Positions 38,384-47,262 of a stretch of DNA of 64,000 bases are shown here, one piece after another. The stretch spans positions 124,001-188,000 of the forward strand of contig JADKAS010000003.1 of NCBI GenBank assembly GCA_016715245.1, written 5' to 3'. Every line of letters starts with the position of its first letter. Position 1 is the first letter of the stretch. Origin of the DNA: Saprospiraceae bacterium (GTDB taxonomy: Bacteria; Bacteroidota; Bacteroidia; Chitinophagales; Saprospiraceae). Under the pieces are notes generated by a model. That model searched no databases. It worked only from the letters and a program-made list of their open reading frames with translations, and was not told the origin of the DNA. Both the position numbers and the translations under genes were made by a program.

Positions 38384-40096
38384 TTAATGTATTTCTGAAT
38401 CAAGTTTTAATCCCATTTTTTGAACAAAATCTGAAAGATTTTCGTTTTTCACCAACATCTCAAGGTATCTTTCTTTTTGTGTCAGTGCCATTTGAGGTTT
38501 TACTTCTTCAAATTCCGGAAAACGAAGTTTATCAATTTCAAGAAAAAGAGACAATTCAGGAGTTCCTAATTCAGTTCTCAATCTTTCCAATAAATTAATT
38601 TCCTGTGAAATAAGGTCTTTACTTACTGAGTTAGGTACATAAACGGTAATGGTAGTATTTTTAAGGTGGATATCCGTGTTTTTTAATGCCAGCTGGACAC
38701 TCATAGATGGGTTATTGGTCATATAATCGTACCAAATAGTTTTAAGTGTTTCAAGATTTAAGTTTTTTCTGGAATCTGCATTTCTAGATTCTTCTTCTAA
38801 AATTTTTTTTCTTATAGAATCAATATTGGAAATTTTTTTTGTTGAAGCAATTTCTGCTGATTTTATGGGAGCAGACATCTGTTCAGTTTCAGATTTTTCT
38901 GCATTCTGATTAGGTACAACTGGTTTTATTTCAACGTTATTCAGTTGATTTATGTCATTTTTTTTTTCACCCGGAATTTCTTCCAGAATATTTACTTTTT
39001 GCAGATTTTTTAGAAAAGTAATTTTACTCAATGTCAATTCTACATGTAAACGCCTGTTTTTGGCTCTTTGAAGATATAATTCACATTGATTCAGAAATTG
39101 TAATCCGGAAAAGATCAAGCCAGCCGGACAAAGTTTTGCCTGATTGATATATCGTTCTTTGAGTTCGGGACTCAATTCTATTATTTTATGCGTCCCGGGA
39201 AATTTTGCCATCATTAATTCCCTGAAATGATCAGACAATCCTGTAATAAATTGTTCCGGATCAAATCCGTTTTTAACGACATCGTCCAATAAATTGAGAA
39301 TTTCCTGAATATCTTGTGTAAGAAATGCATCTGTAGCCTTGAAAAAATATTCGTAGTCCAACATATTTAAGTTTTGGATTACGTCTTTAAACGTTATGTT
39401 ACCTCCCGTAGCACCCGTAATTTTATCAAAAATGGACAAAGCATCTCTCATTGCTCCATCCGCTTTTAAAGCGATAGTGTGTAAAGCTTCTTTTTCGGCT
39501 TTAATACCTTCTTTACTGCATATTAATTCTAATTGTTTTACTGCATCACTGATTTGTATCCTTTTAAAATCAAATATCTGACATCTGCTAAGAATAGTAG
39601 GAATGATTTTATGTTTTTCTGTGGTGGCGAGTATAAATATAGCATAGGGAGGAGGTTCTTCCAATGTCTTCAGGAAGGCATTAAAAGCCTGGGAGGTAAG
39701 CATGTGAACCTCGTCTATGATAAAAATTTTATACTTACCTTCCTGAGGTTGAAAACGAACCTGTTCAATCAGTGCCCGCATATGGTCCACACTATTGTTG
39801 GAAGCAGCATCAAGCTCAACAATGTTAAAGGAAGCATTATCATCAAAAGAAATACATGAACTGCACTTATTACAGGCGGTTACTTTGTCTATAGGGTTTT
39901 TACAATTTATTACTTTGGCTAAAATTCTGGCGCAGGTTGTTTTTCCTACCCCTCTTGGTCCTGTAAATAAAAATGCATGGGCGAGTTGACCCGAAAGAAG
40001 CGCATTTTTTAATGTTTTTGAAATATGATCCTGACCCAATACTTCATCAAAGGAAGAAGGTCTGTATTTTCTGGCTGAAACAATAAACTGGCTCAT
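38384..40096 (-). CDS. dnaX: DNA polymerase III subunits gamma and tau
   Basis: 570 residues. The clamp-loader AAA+ domain has Walker A FTGPRGVGKTTCARIL, a zinc site (CKNPIDKVTACNKCSSC), Walker B IIDEVHMLTSQAFNAFLKTLEEPP and sensor 1 (TTEKHKIIPTILSRC). A tau-like C-terminal half follows, with a low-complexity linker near residues 370-430. It loads the sliding clamp and organises the replisome. Its start is preceded by a -7-like element. Confidence 0.95.
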   Translation of the reverse strand: MSQFIVSARKYRPSSFDEVLGQDHISKTLKNALLSGQLAHAFLFTGPRGVGKTTCARILAKVINCKNPIDKVTACNKCSSCISFDDNASFNIVELDAASNNSVDHMRALIEQVRFQPQEGKYKIFIIDEVHMLTSQAFNAFLKTLEEPPPYAIFILATTEKHKIIPTILSRCQIFDFKRIQISDAVKQLELICSKEGIKAEKEALHTIALKADGAMRDALSIFDKITGATGGNITFKDVIQNLNMLDYEYFFKATDAFLTQDIQEILNLLDDVVKNGFDPEQFITGLSDHFRELMMAKFPGTHKIIELSPELKERYINQAKLCPAGLIFSGLQFLNQCELYLQRAKNRRLHVELTLSKITFLKNLQKVNILEEIPGEKKNDINQLNNVEIKPVVPNQNAEKSETEQMSAPIKSAEIASTKKISNIDSIRKKILEEESRNADSRKNLNLETLKTIWYDYMTNNPSMSVQLALKNTDIHLKNTTITVYVPNSVSKDLISQEINLLERLRTELGTPELSLFLEIDKLRFPEFEEVKPQMALTQKERYLEMLVKNENLSDFVQKMGLKLDSEIH

Positions 40097-40114
40097 AGAT
40101 CAAGTTAGGAAGTA

Positions 40115-40122
40115 CAAAGGTA
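40115..40122 (-). promoter_or_regulatory. Candidate -7 element before dnaX
   Basis: On the minus strand this reads TACCTTTG (TAnnTTTG), 18 bases before the dnaX ATG. No clear -33 TTG was found at the expected distance. Confidence 0.45.
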
Positions 40123-40175
40123 CAATTTCTTGAAGAAAAAGTAGTTTTTCTTTCCTTCTTACAACGAAATAAAAC

Positions 40176-40751
40176 TTACCATGATCTTCGGATTAAAAAG
40201 ATATAACCGGCCAATAAAGTTGAAATAACAGATAATAAAGTAATGTTTTTTAAAAAATATTGTCCAAAAGATAACGGAAAAGTTTCTTTCGGAAGGGAAA
40301 GTGTATTTATTTTTTCAATCCACAAATAACATAAAGGAACATGTATACTTAAAATCAATAATACCGAACTGTACATTAAAAAATGAAACAATGAACTAGT
40401 GAATATATCTTTTTCTGATACTTTATACCTTGTATTAAGGAGACTCAATACGGACATATTAGAAATGACAAATAAAATCATGATGACAACAAAGTATACA
40501 TTAAAGGCCAACCCATAAGCTTTTGACAAAAATCCCTGAAAAAAAACTAATAAAAAACACGCTAAAAAGAGTATCCTGATATTTGAAATTACTGAGTTTT
40601 TTTTGAATGTATTAAAAAACTTCACAAATAATAAAGTTGAAATGAAAAATGAAATACATATACCAGGTAGTTGGTTTTTTACAATAAAACCCGGCAGGAT
40701 TGACCAGGTGAGGATAATGGAACTAACATTGGTTATCAGGATAAAAATCAA
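40176..40751 (-). CDS. Hypothetical membrane protein
   Basis: About 191 residues with five to six hydrophobic segments and no family I recognise. The listed start is TTG 40751. The frame stays open upstream for about 11 more codons (LKGKINIL...) to the stop region of the preceding gene, with no ATG or GTG, so the true start is uncertain. It is transcribed with the next membrane protein gene and may form a pair with it. Confidence 0.6.
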   Translation of the reverse strand: MIFILITNVSSIILTWSILPGFIVKNQLPGICISFFISTLLFVKFFNTFKKNSVISNIRILFLACFLLVFFQGFLSKAYGLAFNVYFVVIMILFVISNMSVLSLLNTRYKVSEKDIFTSSLFHFLMYSSVLLILSIHVPLCYLWIEKINTLSLPKETFPLSFGQYFLKNITLLSVISTLLAGYIFLIRRSW

Positions 40752-40771
40752 TAAAATATTTATCTTCCCTT

Positions 40772-41248
40772 TTAAAATAAATTACTTTTCAGCTCAGTAG
40801 GCAAAACTTTCTTGAAGTAGAGGGATATAAGGTAAAAGATCTCCAGAAAAATAAAGATTACTATATAAGCAGTATTTATAAGGTCTGCAGCTTGTAATAA
40901 AAAAAGTAATATAACACCGAAAGAAATTCCAAAAAAACCACCAAAATCTAATCTGTAAAGTATCGGCAAAAGAGCAAAAGACACACAGACCAAAGATACC
41001 AAAAAACCAATACTTGAAGGTAAAAATAGTGCTGCACTCCCTGCAAGTCCCATTATAAAAGGAAATATATTATTCTTATGAATTTTAAAAGAAAAGGGAT
41101 ATCCGAAAAAAATTATCAAAGGAACAATAAAAAACAGAAAGTGTCCGTAATCCAGAACTTCCTTATTTTCTGTAAAGATTGAGTATCCATATAGTAAAAA
41201 AGTAAAAGCCGCCCAACCTAAAAAAGATGGGTTATAAATCCTCTTCAT
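40772..41248 (-). CDS. Hypothetical membrane protein
   Basis: 158 residues with about five hydrophobic helices (for example FLFFIVPLIIFFGYPFSF and IGFLVSLVCVSFALLPILY). I recognise no family. It starts 15 bases after the NupG-type transporter stop and ends just before the next small membrane protein, so the three probably form an operon of membrane proteins. Confidence 0.65.
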   Translation of the reverse strand: MKRIYNPSFLGWAAFTFLLYGYSIFTENKEVLDYGHFLFFIVPLIIFFGYPFSFKIHKNNIFPFIMGLAGSAALFLPSSIGFLVSLVCVSFALLPILYRLDFGGFFGISFGVILLFLLQAADLINTAYIVIFIFLEIFYLISLYFKKVLPTELKSNLF

Positions 41249-41263
41249 AAAAATATTTCATTT

Positions 41264-42478
41264 TTATGTTTCATACAAAATATCTTCTTTTTTAAAACTC
41301 AATAAAAAAACAATTAAAATAATAAAAGCAAAAGCGGAGGGAAAAATCCAGATAGAATGCCAATCTCCGCTGTAATTTTCTACAATCTTTCCGGAAACCC
41401 AAAACCCTATCAGCATTCCTACTCCGTAGGTAGCCAATGTAATAAGACCCTGAGCTGCACTTTTTATTTGTTTTCCTGCTATTGAATCAGTATAAATCTG
41501 ACCGCTGACAAAAAAGAAATCATAACAGATTCCGTGCAAGGCAATTCCCAAAAGCAACATCCAGGATAATTCCCCAGCATTTCCGAAAGCAAATAAAATA
41601 TATCTTAGCGACCACGCCAACATACCTGCTAAAATGGTTGTTTTAAAACCATATTTTTTAAAAAACCAGGGAAGTACAAGCAAGAAGCCTATTTCAGAGA
41701 TTTGACCTATAGTCATCTTCCCGGTTGGGTTTTCCATGCCTGCATCAACAAGAAATGGATTTGCATTGGCATAATAAAATGCAAGAGGAATACATATAAG
41801 AACAGATGAAAGGAAAAAAACTAAAAAATTTCGGTTATATAATAGTTTAATAGCTTCCAGGCCCAGAATGTCATATAATGAAATTTTATTGTTTTTTTCT
41901 GCCGAAGGTTTGGTTTCAGGCAAGATAAAACTGAATAATCCAAGGACACCGGAGGATATTCCTGCAAGTAAAAAAGTGTTTTTTAATCCACCGCTTTCAA
42001 TGGAATCAGTTGTGTCCCATCCAAATAAATAGCTTATACATAAACCTGCAACTACCCAACCGAGTGTTCCAAACAATCTGATGATTGAAAATTCCTGTGT
42101 TGGATTTTTCATTTGACGGAAAGCTATGGAATTAACCAATGCAAGAGTGGGCATATAACATATCATGTAAAGGAAAACATATGGGTAAAATTCAGAAAAA
42201 CCAACACTTTCTGACATTTTATACAATAAAAATGCCCCGGATAAATGTAATAGTCCCAGTATTTTTTCAGCATTAAAAAAACGATCAGCAATAAGTCCAA
42301 CTATAAACGGAGCAATAATGGCTCCCCAAGATTGAGTACTGAAAGCCTGTCCGATTTCACTACCGGAAGAATTCATATTTTTCGAAAGGAATGTACCCAG
42401 TGTAACAAACCAAGCTCCCCAGATAAAAAACTGGAGAAACATCATGGTTGATAATTTTATTTTGACGGTCGGATTCAT
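41264..42478 (-). CDS. NupG/XapB-type nucleoside:proton symporter (MFS)
   Basis: 404 residues with about 12 transmembrane helices. The N-terminus, LSTMMFLQFFIWGAWFVTLGTFL, and the IIAPFIVGLIADRFFNAEKIL loop are characteristic of the NHS (NupG) family of nucleoside permeases. FSIIRLFGTLGWVVAGL and LHGICYDFFFVSGQIYTD also match. It likely imports nucleosides with protons; the exact substrate is not determined. Confidence 0.9.
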   Translation of the reverse strand: MNPTVKIKLSTMMFLQFFIWGAWFVTLGTFLSKNMNSSGSEIGQAFSTQSWGAIIAPFIVGLIADRFFNAEKILGLLHLSGAFLLYKMSESVGFSEFYPYVFLYMICYMPTLALVNSIAFRQMKNPTQEFSIIRLFGTLGWVVAGLCISYLFGWDTTDSIESGGLKNTFLLAGISSGVLGLFSFILPETKPSAEKNNKISLYDILGLEAIKLLYNRNFLVFFLSSVLICIPLAFYYANANPFLVDAGMENPTGKMTIGQISEIGFLLVLPWFFKKYGFKTTILAGMLAWSLRYILFAFGNAGELSWMLLLGIALHGICYDFFFVSGQIYTDSIAGKQIKSAAQGLITLATYGVGMLIGFWVSGKIVENYSGDWHSIWIFPSAFAFIILIVFLLSFKKEDILYET

Positions 42479-42690
42479 TTTATTTTGATATGATTAAAAA
42501 GTCAAAATAAAACAGATTTTTAACAATTCACAAACAAATGTGTAATTATTTGTTTAAAATGCTAAATACAAATCGAAACCTTCTTTCACATTGAGATTAA
42601 TAATGGTTTTTCAGGAAGGTGAATGACCAATTTGTATGGATTTTCAGTAATACGACCTAGAATTTTATTTCACCCGAAAGGGGGAAATAT

Positions 42691-43413
42691 TTAATTACAA
42701 CAATCAAACAAGTTGACAGATAATCTGCCGCCAAAATACAAACTTGAAAGGTCGAGTTTTTCCTTAAAGGCGAGTGAATGTCCTGTATTCCAGTTGCTGG
42801 GTAAATTTGTCATATAACCTCCATTGGCAGTTAGAGTAACCCTGGTGTTAAGCAAAAGGAAAGAATATCCGACATTTAATCCAAGGTCACCAGTCACACT
42901 GAAATTATACAGACGGGATTCTGAAGTTTGATTATTTACAGCGGTTGAAAAACTATTTCCATTTACATTTCTGACAAGGCTTAACTGATAGAAGCCTCCT
43001 CCTATTTCTATATAGGGAGCCAGTACAATAGCCTGATTTTTAATAAAATCGTGCTGGTACTTTTCTTTCAAACCGATACCATGAATAGATGTATAATTGC
43101 CGTTCGTAAGAGAGCCTAATTGTTGATAATAAAATATTTTTGGAAAAGCACCAAACTTAATTCCTACTTCAGAAGCCTGTTCATCAAGGACGAACCCAAG
43201 AGCACTTAATTCGCTGACTGTAGATTTTGCTGGATTTAAAATATATCTGTATTCTGCTGTTACCCAATTTTTCCCTTTACACATAGACATATCGCAACAC
43301 TTCTTATCGGACATAAAAGAGTCAGTTTCAATGACATTTACTATTTCTTGTGCATTGGAAAAATGCCAAACTGAGGTAAAAATAAAAATATAAAGTAAAT
43401 TTTTGAATGCCAT
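42691..43413 (-). CDS. Hypothetical outer-membrane beta-barrel with cysteine clusters
   Basis: 240 residues with a signal peptide (LLYIFIFTSVWHFSNAQ). The mature protein begins with a cysteine-rich stretch (DKKCCDMSMCKGKNW). Alternating strands follow, for example YQHDFIKNQAIVLAPYIEIGG and LGLNVGYSFLLLNTRVTLTANGGY, and it ends SVNLFDCCN. This fits a small barrel such as the outer-membrane beta-barrel families of Bacteroidota, but the five cysteines are unusual. It lies next to a thioredoxin-like lipoprotein gene on the same strand. Confidence 0.72.
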   Translation of the reverse strand: MAFKNLLYIFIFTSVWHFSNAQEIVNVIETDSFMSDKKCCDMSMCKGKNWVTAEYRYILNPAKSTVSELSALGFVLDEQASEVGIKFGAFPKIFYYQQLGSLTNGNYTSIHGIGLKEKYQHDFIKNQAIVLAPYIEIGGGFYQLSLVRNVNGNSFSTAVNNQTSESRLYNFSVTGDLGLNVGYSFLLLNTRVTLTANGGYMTNLPSNWNTGHSLAFKEKLDLSSLYFGGRLSVNLFDCCN

Positions 43414-43442
43414 GATTTTACAATTTTTATTAAAAATAATGG

Positions 43443-43450
43443 CAAAAATA
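43443..43450 (-). promoter_or_regulatory. Candidate -7 element before the cysteine-rich barrel gene
   Basis: The minus strand reads TATTTTTG (TAnnTTTG), 29 bases before the start codon, between the thioredoxin stop and the barrel gene. No -33 match was found. Confidence 0.35.
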
Positions 43451-43454
43451 ACAA

Positions 43455-44003
43455 TTATTTTTTAATCATATTGTTTACATCTGCAATAAATTCTTCAGGT
43501 GTAGCTTTATAACCTGTAGAGCCCAGTGCTTTCACCTGAAATTGATTTGTAGCGGCATCTTTATCTAAATTAAATACCCAAATGGTAGGATAACCTCTTA
43601 CCTGAAAGGCTTGTTGCATACCAGCATTCTGTTGTTGAATTTCCGCGGGTATTGTCTTTTTTCTTGGAAAGTCAAGTTCAAGTAAAACCACGTTTTCGGC
43701 TGCCCATTTTTTAAATTCATCTTTTATAAACACAGATGCTGTCAATCTTTTACACCATCCACACCAATCACTTCCCGTAAAATTGGCTAATATAGGTCTA
43801 CCTGTTTTTTGAGATATTTGGTATGCTTCTTCCACATTAACCAACCAGCCTTCGTTTTCGGCTTTGTATACATTTTCCTGCAATTTTTCAGTTGTTGGAG
43901 TGTTTACAACATCTGAATTCTGGACTTGATTGTTTTGACAAGTGACCAAAGAAGCAGAAAAAAGGATTAAAACGGGAACATATATCCAGGACTTAATTAT
44001 CAT
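43455..44003 (-). CDS. Thioredoxin-fold lipoprotein
   Basis: 182 residues with a lipoprotein signal (LILFSASLVTC). The thioredoxin fold has the active-site motif WCGWC in FTGSDWCGWCKRL and the cis-proline strand in VRGYPTIWVF. This is the thioredoxin_7/DsbD-gamma-like type found in periplasmic thiol reductases. It probably reduces or isomerises disulfides of envelope proteins. The cysteine-rich barrel encoded next to it is one possible client. Confidence 0.9.
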   Translation of the reverse strand: MIIKSWIYVPVLILFSASLVTCQNNQVQNSDVVNTPTTEKLQENVYKAENEGWLVNVEEAYQISQKTGRPILANFTGSDWCGWCKRLTASVFIKDEFKKWAAENVVLLELDFPRKKTIPAEIQQQNAGMQQAFQVRGYPTIWVFNLDKDAATNQFQVKALGSTGYKATPEEFIADVNNMIKK

Positions 44004-44215
44004 GATGATTCTTCTTTAAAGGATAAAAAATTATTAATTAATGGTTTCGATTATTTTAAAAAATTCAGTTTCTGGTAACGAACTTTTTGTATAATGTAAA
44101 TTTAAAGGACAAAGTTACATGAGAATTTGTGATTTTATAAAAATAAGAAATATTTAACTATTTTTTTAATAAATATATCTTATTTTTATATGTATAGCTT
44201 GCCAATATTCAATAC

Positions 44216-45508
44216 TTATTTAGGAGATGAAGTAGTTTTGCATAAAATTTTGTGGCCTATTTTACATGAGAGACATTTATTATTTTGACAATAATGGTTA
44301 TATAAATGAAGTAGTGCCTGACTATCTAATGCAGAATGAGCGGTTTTGTCTAAGTTGTGCCATTGGGAAATTATTTTATTTTTTTCGGGATGAATATTTT
44401 CAAGAATGGTAAAGATCCATTCTTTTTTTTCATTCATTCCATAGAGTTCTGCAAAAATAAAAGCCAAAGGGAGAAAGGCATTTATAATCAGAATATTCAT
44501 AAAATCGTGTTTAATATTTTTATTAATATAAGGAGAAGAAGGCCCGAACCTGTAATGGGTATTCCAGTAATCATCAGGTTTTGCCTGTAGTATAGTGTAC
44601 ATTTCTTCGATGGTTGATACTTCCATCAGGGATGAAAACATGGAGGAACCAAGGTTTTTTAATGATGTAAATTGAGCTATTCGGACAGTTGGGAAATTTA
44701 AAGGTCTTAATTTGCTGTATTTCCATACAACATTTTTCATAGGTTGAAAATTGTATTTTTGTTTTAGGAATGAATACTTTTCTTTTAATGTCAGATAGTA
44801 TTGATCTTCCAAAGGAAGTTCAAGCATACCAGCCTGGCCAAAAAATATAGCCTGAATAGCTAAAGAATCAGATATGTTTTTCCTTATAATTTCTATGGGA
44901 ATCCGGTTTGCCAGGGATTCAAACGGAGAATCGTTTACTTTTCCCCCGAAATACCTAGCCAACAATATATAAAAACAAGTTTCCCAGTCGAAGGTAAATT
45001 TTTGCAGTAGGCTTCTCAAATGAGGTTCCTTTTGTTGAAGTTTTTCCACTATAAGTCCGTGTTTCCATATGTCAAAAACTTCCTTTTCGATAGAAGAGAT
45101 TAAATCTCCGCATGGAATCCATTTTTTACTTTTTAATAAATTCTCAAACCTCTGAATAAGTATTTTTGGAATTTTATTTTGAAGTTCCAGACAAGGGACC
45201 GGATATTTAATTTGGGGAATATTTTTGTCATGATAATAAACTACATGTAATATAACATTGTGATAAGCATCATCACGGTGGTGGTTATGTTTTTCCCAAT
45301 CAGAACTTAAAACATGAATTTCAACATTTCCTGCCCAGACAGTATCTTCAATTTTTACAATAGCATTCAAAAAATCAGGACCGGAATCCTCGTTGTGGTG
45401 TCCAAAATGAAGAATTTCAATTTTTTTCCCATCTGTTGTCATCAAATTGCGGATGTCAATTTGTTTTGTTTTCCATATATAATGAAGAAAATATTCATTA
45501 AACGGAAT
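44216..45508 (-). CDS. DUF2851 protein
   Basis: About 430 residues. The family signature is clear: HFGHHNEDSGPDFLNAIVKI, WAGNVEIHVLSSDW and HRDDAYHNVILHVVYYHD, with a cysteine-rich C-terminus (YCQNNKCLSCKIGHKILC). The first ATG or TTG (45442/45445) would cut off PFNEYFLHYIWKTKQID, which is conserved in the family. The frame is open back to ATT at 45508, which I take as the probable start, either a rare ATT or a miscalled ATG. The function is unknown. Confidence 0.85.
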   Translation of the reverse strand: MPFNEYFLHYIWKTKQIDIRNLMTTDGKKIEILHFGHHNEDSGPDFLNAIVKIEDTVWAGNVEIHVLSSDWEKHNHHRDDAYHNVILHVVYYHDKNIPQIKYPVPCLELQNKIPKILIQRFENLLKSKKWIPCGDLISSIEKEVFDIWKHGLIVEKLQQKEPHLRSLLQKFTFDWETCFYILLARYFGGKVNDSPFESLANRIPIEIIRKNISDSLAIQAIFFGQAGMLELPLEDQYYLTLKEKYSFLKQKYNFQPMKNVVWKYSKLRPLNFPTVRIAQFTSLKNLGSSMFSSLMEVSTIEEMYTILQAKPDDYWNTHYRFGPSSPYINKNIKHDFMNILIINAFLPLAFIFAELYGMNEKKEWIFTILENIHPEKNKIISQWHNLDKTAHSALDSQALLHLYNHYCQNNKCLSCKIGHKILCKTTSSPK

Positions 45509-45578
45509 GTTTAGTTTAGGTTTTTTTCATACAGTATTTTTTAGTTTTACAGTCTTTGATTTATTAGTTCATTTTTCT

Positions 45579-46073
45579 TTATTTTTTCTTTTCGTAAATC
45601 ATAAAGGTATAGTCATAGTCATTTTTTACATCTTTTGAGTGATATTCTTCAAAGGTTTGACTCCAATTACTATAGTCAATTTCCGGAAAAGAAACATCAC
45701 CTTCCACACTAATATCGACATGCGTTATATATAGTTTATCCCAAAGTTCTTTGGTTTGATCATAGATTTGCCCGCCACCAATAATAAACACTTCTTCGGC
45801 ACCGGTCTTTCTGGCTTCTTTTAATGCTTCGTGCACCGAGCGGCAAACGATACAATTGGACGAAATAAAATAGATGTCTCTTGTAATTATTATATTGGTT
45901 CTCTTAGGTAATGGTCTACCTATAGAAACATAACAATTTCTTCCCATAATAACCGGAGAATGGAGGGTAGTTTTTTTAAAATATTGAAGGTCGGCCGGCA
46001 GATACCATGGAATATCGTTATCTTTTCCAATGATATTGTTATTTCCTACGGCAACAATACATGAAATGGTCAT
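45579..46073 (-). CDS. folA: Dihydrofolate reductase
   Basis: 164 residues. Reduces dihydrofolate with NADPH. It has the N-terminal CIVAVGNNNIIGKDNDIPWYLPADLQYFKK with the catalytic aspartate, the VIMGRNCYVSIGRPLPKRTNIIIT nucleotide site, and the GGGQIYDQ loop. No thyA is adjacent. Confidence 0.95.
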   Translation of the reverse strand: MTISCIVAVGNNNIIGKDNDIPWYLPADLQYFKKTTLHSPVIMGRNCYVSIGRPLPKRTNIIITRDIYFISSNCIVCRSVHEALKEARKTGAEEVFIIGGGQIYDQTKELWDKLYITHVDISVEGDVSFPEIDYSNWSQTFEEYHSKDVKNDYDYTFMIYEKKK

Positions 46074-46222
46074 GGTAAAAAATTGTTAATGTTTTGTAAT
46101 TTATTTTCATTATGTTTTTTTCATTTAAGCTTTTTTTTCAGTAATATTTTTAGTGTAAACATCTGAAAAAATAAAAACGTTTAAAAATAAATTGATTTTA
46201 TAAAATTTTAATAAAATATTAT

Positions 46223-46777
46223 TTAACCGTTAGGATTTTGATTTTCGGACTTGCCTTTAATGTTATCCATGGCTTCAATGGTTTTGTCCCAAAATCCCTG
46301 AAATACAGGTCGCAATGAAACAAATACTTTTTTGCCTTTTTCCGGCAATGGTTCCAGCAATGAATATGTCATACTTGCCTTTTGAACTTCTGGGCTTAAT
46401 ACTTTTATAGTGGAAAGAAGCCAAAAAGCCAGACTTAACAAATAAGCAAAAAACAAACTCTGTAACACACCTCCGGCTATTTTATTGATAAAATTAATAT
46501 TTACTGCTTCAAGAGCAGATTCGATTTTTTTTCCAAAAAACCGAATGAGGGCTAAAACGCCTATAAACGTTATCACCACACCCAAAAGAAAAGTCATGGC
46601 TGGGGATATTTTTAAGAAACTCTGTAAAATATTAATGACAATTGGTGATAATTTTAAAGCTGCCAGAATACCGATAACAAGAGATAATGAATCAAAAACG
46701 GTTTTTATTAGTCCACGTGAATAACCAAGGTAAAAACCAAGAGAGACAACAATAGCAACAAACACATCCAGAATCAT
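46223..46777 (-). CDS. CvpA-family membrane protein
   Basis: 184 residues with four hydrophobic helices in the CvpA order (FVAIVVSLGFYLGYSRGLIKTVFD ... VVITFIGVLALIRFFGKKIE ... GGVLQSLFFAYLLSLAFWLL). Family members are linked to bacteriocin secretion and envelope homeostasis, with no settled mechanism. It begins four bases after the Fur gene, as the last gene of the relA-fur-cvpA cluster. Confidence 0.88.
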   Translation of the reverse strand: MILDVFVAIVVSLGFYLGYSRGLIKTVFDSLSLVIGILAALKLSPIVINILQSFLKISPAMTFLLGVVITFIGVLALIRFFGKKIESALEAVNINFINKIAGGVLQSLFFAYLLSLAFWLLSTIKVLSPEVQKASMTYSLLEPLPEKGKKVFVSLRPVFQGFWDKTIEAMDNIKGKSENQNPNG

Positions 46778-46781
46778 ATTT

Positions 46782-47255
46782 TTATTTTTTATTTTTACAA
46801 TTTAGGCGTTGGCATTTTCCGTATAAATTTAAGGAATGATGAGTGATTTCAAACTGTAATATTTCACCCATCATACTTTTAATTTGTTGAATTCTGGGGT
46901 CACAAAATTCGACAACATCTTCACAATCCAAACAAATGAGGTGATCGTGTTGTTTAAATCCGTATGACTTTTCATATTGGGCGAGATTTTTACCAAACTG
47001 ATGTTTAGTGATCAGGTCACAACTTACCAGCAGTTCAAGCGTATTATACACAGTAGCCCTGCTAACTCTGTAGTTTTGGTTTTTCATATGAATATACAAG
47101 GCTTCAGCATCAAAGTGATCAGTTCTGCTGTATATTTCTTCCAGTATTGCGTATCGTTCAGGTGTTTTTCTCAGTGCAAATTTTTCAAGATAAGATGAAA
47201 AAATTATTTTTACTTCTTCGAGAATTTGTGAAATTTTTTCTTCCTGATTAATCAT
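46782..47255 (-). CDS. Fur-family metal regulator
   Basis: About 157 residues from ATG 47255, which gives MINQEEKI and clears the relA gene; an ORF start at 47330 lies inside relA. It has the winged helix (TPERYAILEEIY ... HMKNQNYRVSRATVYNTLELL) and the metal site (KQHDHLICLDCEDVVEF). There is a CxxC in LICLDC and a second cysteine pair at the C-terminus (CQRLNC) that would bind structural zinc. Whether it senses Fe, Zn or peroxide cannot be read from the sequence. It starts seven bases after relA. Confidence 0.9.
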   Translation of the reverse strand: MINQEEKISQILEEVKIIFSSYLEKFALRKTPERYAILEEIYSRTDHFDAEALYIHMKNQNYRVSRATVYNTLELLVSCDLITKHQFGKNLAQYEKSYGFKQHDHLICLDCEDVVEFCDPRIQQIKSMMGEILQFEITHHSLNLYGKCQRLNCKNKK

Positions 47256-47262
47256 TATATAA

